The notes below the pieces were generated by a model. The model saw nothing but the letters and a program-made list of their open reading frames with translations. It ran no database searches and was not told the DNA's origin. Of a stretch of DNA of 64,000 nucleotides, positions 8,524 through 20,131 are shown piece by piece. Origin of the DNA: Ochrobactrum sp. Q0168 (GTDB taxonomy: Bacteria; Pseudomonadota; Alphaproteobacteria; Rhizobiales; Rhizobiaceae); contig NZ_JAELXQ010000002.1 of assembly GCF_016427605.1 (NCBI RefSeq), positions 372,001 to 436,000 of the forward strand, given 5' to 3'. The first letter of the stretch is position 1. The number at the start of each line of letters is the position of its first letter. The position numbers and the translations under genes were made by a program.

Positions 8524-10458
8524 TCAGATCGACCAGGAATCGCTACCATAACTGCCGATGATACCACGTTCGGCCAGATATTTTTCTACTTCCGCGACCA
8601 GTTCGTCAACATTGCGCCCCGTCGTGTCGAGGCGCAGTTCCGGCGAGGCTGGCGCTTCATAGGGCGAATCGATGCCCGTGAAGGACTTGATTTCACCCCG
8701 CAACGCCTGCGCGTAAAGGCCCTTCGGGTCGCGCGCCATGCATTCCTCAATTGGCGTATCGACGAAGATTTCAATGAATTCCCCTTCCGGCAGGCGCGCA
8801 CGCACCGTGTCGCGCTCGGAGCGGAACGGGGAAATAAACGAAACCAGCGTGATCAGCCCGGCATCGGCCATCAGGCGAGCCACTTCGCCGACGCGGCGGA
8901 TATTTTCCGCCCGGTCCGCATCGGAGAAGCCGAGATCGCTGTTGAGACCATGGCGGACATTGTCGCCATCCAGCAGATAAGTGTGTTTACCGAGCGCATG
9001 AAGGCGCTGTTCCAGCCGGTTCGCGATGGTGGACTTGCCCGATCCCGAAAGACCGGTGAACCACAGCACCGCCGGCTTCTGGAATTTCTGTGCGGCCCGC
9101 GCCTTGCTGTCGAGATCGAAGGCCTGCAGATGCACATTGGTCGCCTGACGAAGCGCGCTATCGATCATGCCCGCGCCGACCGTCGCGTTGGACAGGCGGT
9201 CGATCAGCACAAAAGCGCCGGTCACGCGGTTGTCCGCGTAAGCGTCGAACACAATCGGGTCCGCCGTCTGAAGATGGCACAAGCCGATCTCGTTGAGATC
9301 GAGACGTGCCGCATCCTCGCGGGCGAATGTGTTCACATCCGTCCGATATTTGATCTCGCTGACCGTCACCGGCGTCTGGTCGGTTTCGGTGCGCAGGAGA
9401 TAGGAGCGTCCGGGCTGCAAGGCATCCTCGCCGAACCAGACAATATTGGCTGCGAAACGATCCGCGACCTCGGGCCGCGCTTCCGCGCCGACCAGCATGT
9501 TGCCGCGTGAAACCTCGATCTCGTCTTCAAGCACCAGCGTAACAGCCTGACCTTCCGAGGCCCGCGGCAAATCGCCATCATAGGAGGCGATGCGTTTTAC
9601 CCGCGACTGCTTGCCGGATTTGGCCACGACAACCGTGTCGCCCGCCGCAATCGAGCCGGAGGCCACCGTGCCGGAAAAGCCGCGGAAATCCAGATTGGGC
9701 CGGTTCACATATTGCACCGGGAAACGGAACGGCCTGGCTGCCGCTTCCGTATCGATGCGCACTGTTTCCAGATGTTCGAGCAGATGCGGCCCCTGATACC
9801 AGCCGATGCGAGGCGACGGCAAAGTGACATTGTCGCCGTAACGCGCCGAAAGCGGGATCGGCTGGATGCTGGCAAAGCCAAGATCCTTCGCGAAACTCAT
9901 ATAATCGGCAACGATGCGGTCGAAGGCCTCTTGCGAGAAATCGACAAGGTCGATCTTGTTGACCGCCAGCACGATATGACGAATGCCGAGAGCCGAGGCA
10001 ATGAAGGAGTGGCGGCGGGTCTGCGTCAGCACGCCCTGCCGCGCATCGATCAGCACTACCGCCAGATCGGCGGTCGAAGCGCCCGTCGCCATATTGCGCG
10101 TATATTGCGCATGGCCCGGCGTATCGGCGACGATGAACTTGCGGCGCGGCGTTGAAAAGAACCGATAGGCGACATCAATGGTGATGCCCTGCTCGCGCTC
10201 GGCTTCCAGGCCATCGACCAGAAGCGCAAAGTCGAAATCGTCATCGGTGGTGCCGAACTTGCGGCTGTCACTTCTGAGGGCTGCAAGCTGATCCTCGAAG
10301 ATCAGCTTGGTGTCATAGAGGAGACGCCCGATCAGCGTCGATTTGCCGTCATCGACGGAGCCGCAGGTCAGAAAACGCAGCAGCGTCTTGCGTTCCTGAT
10401 CGGCCAGAAATTCGGTCACGGCAGCGCTGGTTACGGAAGGCTTCAACACGGCATTCAT
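8524..10458 (-). CDS. cysN/C: Fused sulfate adenylyltransferase large subunit / APS kinase
   Basis: This 644-residue fusion joins CysN, the GTPase subunit of ATP sulfurylase, to CysC, the APS kinase. The CysN half has the P-loop [14 protein letters not shown] (about residue 32) and the G2/G3 segment [13 protein letters not shown]. From about residue 460, the CysC half has its own P-loop [14 protein letters not shown]. With CysD it makes APS from sulfate, and the CysC part makes PAPS. Its ATG overlaps the cysD stop by one base (TGATG), indicating translational coupling. The same fused form (as NodQ) is known from rhizobia. The reductase in the neighbouring operon is of the APS type, so the PAPS made here may serve other uses. 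Confidence 0.95.
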   Translation of the reverse strand: MNAVLKPSVTSAAVTEFLADQERKTLLRFLTCGSVDDGKSTLIGRLLYDTKLIFEDQLAALRSDSRKFGTTDDDFDFALLVDGLEAEREQGITIDVAYRFFSTPRRKFIVADTPGHAQYTRNMATGASTADLAVVLIDARQGVLTQTRRHSFIASALGIRHIVLAVNKIDLVDFSQEAFDRIVADYMSFAKDLGFASIQPIPLSARYGDNVTLPSPRIGWYQGPHLLEHLETVRIDTEAAARPFRFPVQYVNRPNLDFRGFSGTVASGSIAAGDTVVVAKSGKQSRVKRIASYDGDLPRASEGQAVTLVLEDEIEVSRGNMLVGAEARPEVADRFAANIVWFGEDALQPGRSYLLRTETDQTPVTVSEIKYRTDVNTFAREDAARLDLNEIGLCHLQTADPIVFDAYADNRVTGAFVLIDRLSNATVGAGMIDSALRQATNVHLQAFDLDSKARAAQKFQKPAVLWFTGLSGSGKSTIANRLEQRLHALGKHTYLLDGDNVRHGLNSDLGFSDADRAENIRRVGEVARLMADAGLITLVSFISPFRSERDTVRARLPEGEFIEIFVDTPIEECMARDPKGLYAQALRGEIKSFTGIDSPYEAPASPELRLDTTGRNVDELVAEVEKYLAERGIIGSYGSDSWSI

Positions 10459-11378
10459 CAGAAATAGCCCTCGCGCTTCTTCTTTTCCATGGAACCGGCT
10501 TCATCGCGGTCAATGGCCCGGCCCTGACGTTCCGACGTGCGGGCGATCAGCATTTCCTCGACAATATCCGACAGGCTTGAGGCGCTGGATTCAATCGCCC
10601 CGGTCAGGGGATAGCAGCCAAGCGTGCGGAAACGCACCAGCCGCTCTTCCACCTTTTCACCATCGCGCAGTTTCATGCGGTCGTCATCGACCATGATCAG
10701 CATGCCGTCGCGCTCCACCACGGGGCGGCGGGCGGCAAAATAAAGCGGCACGATGGGGATGTTTTCCTGCAATATATATTGCCAGATATCCAACTCGGTC
10801 CAGTTCGACAGCGGAAAGACACGGATCGATTCACCCGCAGCGACACGCGTATTGTAAATCTTCCACATTTCAGGCCGCTGGTTCTTCGGGTCCCAGCCAT
10901 GCTGCGCATTGCGAAACGAGAAAATGCGCTCCTTGGCGCGGGATTTTTCCTCATCGCGCCGCGCGCCGCCAAAGGCCGCATCGAACTTGTACTTGTCGAG
11001 CGCCTGCCGCAGACCCACCGTCTTCATGACATGGGTATGGACATTCGAACCGTGGGTGAACGGGCCGACGCCATCGCGCACGCCATCCTCATTAATATGC
11101 ACCAGCAGCTCGAAACCCTTTTCGCGCGCCTGTGCATCACGAAACTCGATCATCTCGCGGAATTTCCAGGTCGTATCGACATGGAGAAAGGGAAAAGGCG
11201 GTGGCGCCGGATAAAACGCCTTCATCGCCAGATGCATCATGACCGACGAATCCTTGCCCACCGAATAGAGCATCACCGGATTGGAGAAGGTCGCTGCGAC
11301 TTCGCGAAAAATATGGATCGCTTCTGCTTCAAGACGTTGCAGATGCGTCAAATTCTTTGTCAGGGATGCATGATGCAC
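10458..11378 (-). CDS. cysD: Sulfate adenylyltransferase subunit 2
   Basis: CysD is the catalytic subunit of ATP sulfurylase, joining sulfate to ATP to give APS. The 306-residue product has the PP-loop ATP-binding motif [13 protein letters not shown] (about residue 40) and the conserved stretch [17 protein letters not shown]. It is the first gene of the operon with cysNC and cysQ. The region before it (11379-11789, 411 bp) has no gene but holds two palindromes that could bind a regulator. Confidence 0.95.
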   Translation of the reverse strand: MHHASLTKNLTHLQRLEAEAIHIFREVAATFSNPVMLYSVGKDSSVMMHLAMKAFYPAPPPFPFLHVDTTWKFREMIEFRDAQAREKGFELLVHINEDGVRDGVGPFTHGSNVHTHVMKTVGLRQALDKYKFDAAFGGARRDEEKSRAKERIFSFRNAQHGWDPKNQRPEMWKIYNTRVAAGESIRVFPLSNWTELDIWQYILQENIPIVPLYFAARRPVVERDGMLIMVDDDRMKLRDGEKVEERLVRFRTLGCYPLTGAIESSASSLSDIVEEMLIARTSERQGRAIDRDEAGSMEKKKREGYF

Positions 11379-11583
11379 GACAATAACTCCCGGAAACCGG
11401 ATAGAGACGAGAAAGCAGGATTACGGTTCTGACGGAGCGAAATCGGCACCCTGACTAAGTTGGCCGCATTGTCGTGAAAAGAAGTCCAAAAGTGAAAGAA
11501 CGCTTTCGCGTATTAGCGAGTGCCTGCGCCAAAAACTTGCAGTCTTTCCCAAAAGGCGGGAACAAACTTGCGCCGCCAGCAAA

Positions 11584-11599
11584 AAGCGAAATTTCGCTT
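11584..11599. promoter_or_regulatory. Perfect 16-bp palindrome upstream of cysD
   Basis: AAGCGAAATTTCGCTT is a perfect palindrome in the 411 bp between cysD and babR. A second inverted repeat, CTAAAT-N7-ATTTAG (11618-11636), follows 18 bp away in an AT-rich patch. They lie about 205-260 bp before the cysD start and downstream of babR. The likeliest role is control of the cys operon, but no regulator can be named. Nothing else is seen in 11379-11789. Confidence 0.35.
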
Positions 11600-11789
11600 A
11601 AATGCCCGAAAATCCTACTAAATTTGTGATATTTAGCACTTTTGAAGCGATAAGGCCGGGCAAATTCTTGCTCAAATGGGCTGCGCCGCACGAACATCGT
11701 CCGTTGCGCGGGAGCAAGATGGATTGATTTTGGAAGGAGGATTTTGAAAGCACCCAACGAGCCAAACCGCCGTGGGGCTTTTAAATGGA

Positions 11790-12506
11790 TCAGAGCAGAC
11801 CGAAGGTACGCGCCTTCGCGACAGCCTGAACCTTGTTCACTGCAACGAGCTTGGTCAACACATTGCTGATATGAAAATTCACGGTACGGGTCGAAATATT
11901 GAGGATCGCCCCGATGATTTCGGCGGTTTTTCCTTCACTCGTCCAACGCAGGATTTCACGCTCCCGTGCCGTCAGACAGACTTCACTGGCGCAATTCAAA
12001 CGCGGCACATTGACCAGTGTAAACATCGACAGATGCAGAAGATTGGTCACCATCTGCAACTGACGCCGCAGTGCGGTGACCTCGGCTGCGGTCAGCGGCT
12101 GGCCGCTGCGCAAGAATGTGAGCATTCCAAACACGCCCTGGGCTGCCCAGCAGGGTTGCGAAATACCGACCTTTAGTCCGAAGCTTTGCAAATCGGCCCA
12201 TAATTGCGGTGTTTCGGCAAAAAGCTTCGGTGACCAGACCAGCGGCTCAATACTGTGCAGACCGAGCCGCACCAGCGGGTCGATCTCCACATATTTTTTG
12301 GCGGCATAGAGTTCGGCCCAGCCCTTCGGCATGTCCTCGTAGCGCACCCATTTGACCGCCCCATTCAAGGACGGAACCGACATGACATATGAAACATGGT
12401 CAAAGCCGATTTCGCGGGCATATTTTTTTACATATTCGAACAGTTTGTCCGCATTACCAGCGGACTGCATGGCATCGCATAATAGTTCCCATTTCATTGC
12501 TGCCAT
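11790..12506 (-). CDS. babR: LuxR-type quorum-sensing regulator (BabR/BlxR family)
   Basis: This 238-residue LuxR-type protein has an N-terminal acyl-homoserine-lactone-binding domain (residues about 15-160). The family pattern W-x-Y-x-D appears around WAELYAAKKYVEIDPLVRLG. The GerE helix-turn-helix is at about 172-230 (LTAREREILRWTSEGKTAE). The size and its place immediately downstream of metH on the same strand match BabR/BlxR of Brucella melitensis, which together with VjbR controls virulence and surface genes. No AHL synthase is in the window, as is usual for that genus. The ATG at 12506 lacks a strong ribosome site. Confidence 0.85.
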   Translation of the reverse strand: MAAMKWELLCDAMQSAGNADKLFEYVKKYAREIGFDHVSYVMSVPSLNGAVKWVRYEDMPKGWAELYAAKKYVEIDPLVRLGLHSIEPLVWSPKLFAETPQLWADLQSFGLKVGISQPCWAAQGVFGMLTFLRSGQPLTAAEVTALRRQLQMVTNLLHLSMFTLVNVPRLNCASEVCLTAREREILRWTSEGKTAEIIGAILNISTRTVNFHISNVLTKLVAVNKVQAVAKARTFGLL

Positions 12507-12695
12507 CCTAATAATGTTTTCAATAACTTACGCACAATACAACTTTTACGCTCACAAAATTTCGAACGAACAGCCTTAAATAGCATTTTCCTGTAAGCCT
12601 CTCCAGAAAGATTGCTTTCAAAAAAGCTGGAACCTTTTGAAAAACAGCCGTTTTTAAACAGGTCTGGCTGTGGTCAACAGAAAAGCGCCTAAAAA

Positions 12696-12723
12696 TAAAA
12701 AAGGACCCCGCATCGCAGGGCCC
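12696..12723 (-). terminator. Intrinsic terminator of metH
   Basis: On the minus strand GGGCCCTGC-GAT-GCGGGGTCC forms a GC-rich stem followed by TTTTTT-A-TTTTT. It lies 30 bp after the metH stop and separates metH from babR. Confidence 0.85.
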
Positions 12724-12752
12724 TCTTCTTTTGGTTGTAACAGTCGTTTCGA

Positions 12753-16526
<3,774 letters not shown>

Positions 16527-16575
16527 AAGAGTACCGCCTGTATTCTGATATGCATTATCGCAGGAGGTCGCTTAA

Positions 16576-16599
16576 TGACATAAACATATCTTTATGTCA
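16576..16599 (-). promoter_or_regulatory. Candidate operator over the metH promoter
   Basis: TGACATAAA-CATATC-TTTATGTCA has perfect 9 bp arms and ends 50-73 bp before the metH start. On the minus strand the same bases include TTGACA (16600-16595), a consensus -35 element, so a protein bound here would block the promoter. The form suits a small dimeric repressor. ArsR-family sensors of S-adenosylhomocysteine or AdoMet are known to control metH in other proteobacteria, but that link is only a guess here. Confidence 0.5.
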
Positions 16600-16789
16600 A
16601 TTATTGATCGACCTTCAGGTCATGATATGTGCTCGCAAGAAAGAGGCCGCCCGTCAATGCGGGCAACCCGGATTCCCTCACTGATCTGTTGCCGGACAGA
16701 AGAAATCGTGACTGCTCGAAGCCACCGCTCCGCCACAATGGGCAAGCAAGATTTCCGCACGGATGATTTGCTTTCATTAGGAGAGACCT

Positions 16790-17209
16790 ATGAAAAGGTT
16801 TGGTTATTCCCTGTTTGCCGCCTGCCTGTCGATTGGCATGGGTCTGTCCGCTGTGGCTGGTACAGCCAACGCGGCACAACCCTCGCTGTTGGTAGCACCG
16901 GCTGCCGCGTCGGCGCAGACCTCAACTCCCAATATGCAGACCGTGCAGTATTACGATTATCGCGACGACCGCCGTTATTGGCGTTACGACCGTCCTCGCT
17001 ACCGGCCCTATTATCGGCCGTATTACCGTCCGGCGCCGCGTTACTGGGGACCCGGACCGGTTTATCGTCATCGTCCGGCACCAGTCTATCGCGGTGGCAA
17101 CCCCCATGTACGCTGGTGCTACAACCGTTATCGGTCATACCGCGCCTATGACAACACCTTCCAGCCCAATTACGGGCCGCGCCGCCAGTGCTATTCGCCT
17201 TATCTGTAA
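16790..17209 (+). CDS. BA14K-family secreted protein
   Basis: This 139-residue protein opens with a clear signal peptide (positive MKRFGYSLF, a hydrophobic core, cleavage likely after TANA at about residue 28). The middle, about residues 52-95, is rich in Tyr, Arg and Pro in imperfect repeats of RPYYRP type. The C-terminal 35 residues match the BA14K domain ([19 protein letters not shown], then QCYSPYL), with the two cysteines placed as in that family. The Brucella homologue is an immunoreactive protein with lectin-like activity. The ATG is preceded by AGGAGAG. It stands alone between metH (divergent) and a repeat element. Confidence 0.88.
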   Translation: MKRFGYSLFAACLSIGMGLSAVAGTANAAQPSLLVAPAAASAQTSTPNMQTVQYYDYRDDRRYWRYDRPRYRPYYRPYYRPAPRYWGPGPVYRHRPAPVYRGGNPHVRWCYNRYRSYRAYDNTFQPNYGPRRQCYSPYL

Positions 17210-17350
17210 GAGCCTGAATCAAAAAGCGGCATGTGTGTGCGAAAATGGTGATTTTCGAGTACCGGAGCGCAGCGTACTCGAGGTACGTGAGCACCGGAAT
17301 GAAGAAAATTGCCATTTGCAGCCACACAGGGCGACTTTTGGAACAGGCTC
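17210..17350. repeat. Bru-RS-like palindromic repeat, copy 1
   Basis: This 141 bp element has inverted ends (GAGCCTGAATCAAAA and TTTTGGAACAGGCTC) and a core with ACCGGAGCGCAGCGTAC and GGTACGTGAGCACCGG. It starts one base after the BA14K stop codon. Five related copies occur at 25202, 27678, 31394, 48625 and 60310. The core and size resemble the Bru-RS elements of Brucella. Confidence 0.85.
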
Positions 17351-17367
17351 TAAGGCCGCAGCCAACG

Positions 17368-17398
17368 AAAAAAGCCCCGCAATGCGGGGCTTTTCTCT
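17368..17398. terminator. Bidirectional intrinsic terminator
   Basis: A perfect GCCCCGC-AAT-GCGGGGC stem has six A on its left and TTTT on its right. It can therefore stop transcripts from the BA14K side and from the small membrane-protein gene on the other strand. Confidence 0.85.
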
Positions 17399-17425
17399 AA
17401 ACTGTTTTGGAATATTTATCGCCGC

Positions 17426-17671
17426 TCAGGTGACATAGGCACCGATGGAAGCCGCGACGAGGCCGATTGCAACGGCAATCATCACGCCATAAACGCGCGG
17501 CTTGTCGAAAAGAACGGCGAAAGCCGAAAACCAGCCCACCACTGCCGCCCCGAGCGCAAAGAGAAAACCCGGCTTGTCGCCATGATAAAGGTTTGCCGCC
17601 ATCAGCCCGCCGATGATCAGCGCGCCGAAAACGATCATTAACCCCGTGGCATAACGCTCATAATCGTCCAT
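17426..17671 (-). CDS. Small three-helix membrane protein of unknown function
   Basis: This 81-residue product has three predicted membrane segments: residues about 9-27, 34-54 and 60-80, with the short loop YHGDKPGF between the first two. I recognise no family. The ATG at 17671 follows GAGGAATTTAA, an acceptable ribosome site. It is followed by a shared terminator and precedes the divergent alkyltransferase gene, so it is probably its own unit. Its codon use matches neighbouring genes, and it looks real despite its size. Confidence 0.65.
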   Translation of the reverse strand: MDDYERYATGLMIVFGALIIGGLMAANLYHGDKPGFLFALGAAVVGWFSAFAVLFDKPRVYGVMIAVAIGLVAASIGAYVT

Positions 17672-17900
17672 TTAAATTCCTCGGTTCCGATCTCGCGAAA
17701 ACTGCGACGGAAACTTATATCGACCCGTTTGGCCATTTAAGGGCATGGAATCTCTCAATGCCGCTATCCTGACCTTCCCGCTCACACAATCATTATTCGT
17801 GGCGTTCTTCAACCATTTCGCAGCGCCATTCGCTGCAAATGTTACACGTTATCGTTTGCAATCGCCGTTCAGTCGTAAAATCCGTGCTATATTGATACGC

Positions 17901-18488
17901 ATGGAACCGTCTGGAATCACCATTTTTGAAACACCGATCGGCCCGTGCGGCATCGCCTGGCGCGGCGCAAAAGTCATTGGTGTCGAAATCGGCGATACGG
18001 ACGAGAAAGAGACCCGCTACCGGCTGGGCGAGCGGATAGGCGAACAGTTTTCCGATGCACAGGCCGATGTGCCAGTCTTTGTGGCGCAAGCGATTGAAAA
18101 AGTGCGTGTGCTTCTCGATGGCGGATCGCCGGATTTTTCGCAAACGCCGCTGGCGCTCGATTCGCTCCCTGACCTTAATCGGCAGGTTTACGAGATCATT
18201 CTCGAACTGAAGGCCGGTGAAACCACCACCTATGGCGCGATTGCGAGACGGCTCGGCGATGTCAGCCTGTCACAGGCGGTTGGTTATGCGCTTGGCAAAA
18301 ACCCGTTTCCGATCATCGTGCCCTGCCACCGGGTTCTCGGTTCCAACGGCAAGGTCGGCGGGTTTTCGGCGGCTGGCGGCACTGCGACGAAACTGAAGCT
18401 TCTCAATATAGAGCGCGCCAAAATCTCCAGCGAGCCCGACCTGTTTGGCGGCCTGCCGCTTCAGGAGCCACCGCAAGCGGAGTGGTAG
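17901..18488 (+). CDS. ogt: Methylated-DNA-[protein]-cysteine S-methyltransferase
   Basis: The protein repairs O6-alkylguanine in DNA by moving the alkyl group to its own cysteine. The active-site motif IIVPCHRVLG and the preceding helix-turn-helix (YGAIARRLGDVSLSQAVGYALG) are both present, as is the C-terminal GGFSAAGG. I chose the ATG at 17901, giving 195 residues. An open extension to 17745 adds 52 residues with no family match. No ribosome site precedes 17901, and a TATATT lies at 17888-17893, so the mRNA may have almost no leader. The gene ends directly against the convergent Dabb gene (no bases between them). It could equally be called an Ada C-terminal-type MGMT. Confidence 0.9.
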   Translation: MEPSGITIFETPIGPCGIAWRGAKVIGVEIGDTDEKETRYRLGERIGEQFSDAQADVPVFVAQAIEKVRVLLDGGSPDFSQTPLALDSLPDLNRQVYEIILELKAGETTTYGAIARRLGDVSLSQAVGYALGKNPFPIIVPCHRVLGSNGKVGGFSAAGGTATKLKLLNIERAKISSEPDLFGGLPLQEPPQAEW

Positions 18489-18782
18489 TTAAGACCGGTC
18501 CGTCACCACATCAGCGGAAAAACGCAATTCGCGCATCGGGCGCACCAGTTGCGTCGTGGCGTCATAGGTCGGATGTTTCTTGAAAGCGAAAAGCGCTTCT
18601 TCATCCTTGAACTCGGCATAGACCACGAGATCGATATGATCGCACATCGGATCGACCTTGGAATTCGGCAGGACTTCGAAAACTTCGGAATGCGGGATGG
18701 TTGCAAGCTGCTCCAGCCCCTTCTTGACGGTCTCGATATCCTGACCTTCCTTAACGCTGAAAAAAACAATGTGCCGGATCAC
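18489..18782 (-). CDS. Dabb (stress-responsive A/B barrel) domain protein
   Basis: This 97-residue protein is a single Dabb domain. It has the N-terminal strand IRHIVFFSVK, the helix with VKKGLEQLATIP, the strand HIDLVVYAEFKDEEALFAFKKH, and the closing PMRELRF. Proteins of this kind form small dimeric barrels, but the substrate is usually unknown. Translation starts with GTG at 18782, behind GGGAG. The start region lies in a perfect inverted repeat (18781-18811) that places the ribosome site in the loop and part of the GTG in the stem, suggesting start-site control. Confidence 0.82.
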   Translation of the reverse strand: MIRHIVFFSVKEGQDIETVKKGLEQLATIPHSEVFEVLPNSKVDPMCDHIDLVVYAEFKDEEALFAFKKHPTYDATTQLVRPMRELRFSADVVTDRS

Positions 18783-18811
18783 GCCTCGACTCCCTTAAAC
18801 TGACGAGGCGT
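18781..18811 (-). promoter_or_regulatory. Hairpin across the Dabb gene translation start
   Basis: ACGCCTCG and CGAGGCGT form a perfect 8-pair stem around a 15-nt loop. On the minus strand the loop holds AAGGGAG, the ribosome site, and the 3' arm runs into the GTG start codon. Such a fold would be expected to modulate initiation. It is a reading of the sequence, not a known element. Confidence 0.4.
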
Positions 18812-18860
18812 ATCTAGCGCATCAAGACAGCCAAAAAAATGGCAAGTTTGAGCGATATGT

Positions 18861-19385
18861 CTAACTTGCCTTGACGCGACGCCAGGCAAACCCGCCCTCT
18901 TCCGGCACGGAACCGCGCCCCGGCTGATAATAGCCGGGTGTGTCGACCAGACGGTTTTCGCCAAGACGGCTCTGGGCGACCTTGTTGGTCACCTGAAGAC
19001 TGTCGAAGCCGGTGCGCAACATCAGCGCAGCCTGATCGATAAGCACGTCACCGACGGCGCGCAACTCGCCCGCAAAACCTTCGCGGCGCAAAATCTCGGC
19101 CTTGGAATAGGAGCGCCCATCGTTGAAAGCCGGGAACTGCAAGGCGATCAACGGCAGGCTGTCCAGCTCGTTGAGAAGCGGTTCAATGGCTTCGCCCGGC
19201 GCAACCGTAACACCAATCCGGCGATTGGAGGCGCGGCGGCGCTCTTCATCCAGTCCGAGCCAAACGGCGAGCGGAATGATGATCGCCGGGGCGTCGCCCG
19301 CCGCTTCAAGATCGTCGGCAAAGACATAATCGTCTTCGCGAAAGCCATCGGCAGACCAGAGTTTGGTTTCGTTGATATCGCTCAT
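18861..19385 (-). CDS. DUF934 family protein, sulfite-reductase operon partner
   Basis: This 174-residue protein belongs to the DUF934 family, found almost always beside nitrite/sulfite reductase genes in alphaproteobacteria. Typical segments are RIGVTVAPGEAIEPLLNELD, IALQFPAFNDGRSYSKAEIL and LRREGFAGELRAVGDVL. It has no membrane segments or cofactor motifs. Its ATG overlaps the cysH stop (ATGA), so it is the last gene of the cysG-DUF2849-cysI-cysH-DUF934 operon. An accessory role in sulfite reduction is likely from context, but the activity is not established. Confidence 0.88.
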   Translation of the reverse strand: MSDINETKLWSADGFREDDYVFADDLEAAGDAPAIIIPLAVWLGLDEERRRASNRRIGVTVAPGEAIEPLLNELDSLPLIALQFPAFNDGRSYSKAEILRREGFAGELRAVGDVLIDQAALMLRTGFDSLQVTNKVAQSRLGENRLVDTPGYYQPGRGSVPEEGGFAWRRVKAS

Positions 19386-20131
19386 TTCCGGTCCACGGCT
19401 CCCAGTGTCTTAAGGCTATCGGCAAGGCCAGTCAGATGGATGCCGCATTCTGTCTTTTCCGATCCCGCCCAGCGTCCGGCACGCTGGTCTTCGCCATCGT
19501 TCACGGGCCGCGTGCAGGGCATGCAGCCGATGGAACGGTAGCCCTGCGCCGTTAGGGGGTGCGGCGGCAGATCATGCTTTTCAGCATAGGCCTTGAGATC
19601 GACTGCCTGCAAACGCGCCAGCGGATTGATACGAATGCGCGGGCCGACGGATTCAAACACCGGCAAGCTTTCGCGCGTCGATGCCTGAAACTGCTTGCGG
19701 CCCGTCATCCATGCGCGATAAGGAGCCACGGCACGCGCCATCGGCTCCACCTTGCGGATGAAGCAGCAGCGGTCCTTGTCGGTCATCGACAACGCGCCGA
19801 ACGGGTCTTCCGTCTTGAGACTATCCTCCAGCGGCAGGATATCCTGCACATCGGTCAACCCCAGCCGGTCCACCAGATCGTGCCGATAATCGAGCGTCGC
19901 CCGAAAATGCTTGCCCGTATCGAGAAACAGCACCGGTGTCGCGGGGTCGATTTCCGAGATCATGTGCAGAAGCACTGCCGATTCCGCCCCGAAGGAAGAC
20001 ACCACCGCGATCTGCCCCTCATAGAGTTCGCGCGTGACGAGCGCGATCACATCCTGCGGGGTAGACGCGCCGTGGCTGGCCTCCAGAAGGCGGGCTTCGG
20101 CGGCAGCACTTTCTTCAGCATCAAGCTGCAC
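19382..20131 (-). CDS. cysH: Assimilatory adenylyl-sulfate (APS) reductase
   Basis: The enzyme reduces activated sulfate to sulfite with thioredoxin. The 249-residue product has the PAPS-reductase fold (SSFGAESAVLLHMISE near residue 40) and the catalytic cysteine in ECGIHL near the C-terminus. It also has the paired-cysteine motifs DRCCFIRKVEP (about residue 121) and IGCMPCTRPV (about 206), the ligands of a [4Fe-4S] cluster. That cluster marks the APS-using branch of the family rather than the PAPS-using enterobacterial type. The gene overlaps cysI by 11 bp and DUF934 by 4 bp, so expression is coupled. Confidence 0.93.
   Translation of the reverse strand: MQLDAEESAAAEARLLEASHGASTPQDVIALVTRELYEGQIAVVSSFGAESAVLLHMISEIDPATPVLFLDTGKHFRATLDYRHDLVDRLGLTDVQDILPLEDSLKTEDPFGALSMTDKDRCCFIRKVEPMARAVAPYRAWMTGRKQFQASTRESLPVFESVGPRIRINPLARLQAVDLKAYAEKHDLPPHPLTAQGYRSIGCMPCTRPVNDGEDQRAGRWAGSEKTECGIHLTGLADSLKTLGAVDRK

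Noticed and set aside
16527-16789. Cobalamin or SAM riboswitch in the metH leader
   Set aside because: No B12-box or SAM-II-like fold can be recognised; the region has only a DNA-type palindrome at the promoter.
17745-17900. N-terminal extension of the DNA alkyltransferase
   Set aside because: The 52 extra residues match neither Ada nor Ogt N-termini; the ATG at 17901 fits the family length.
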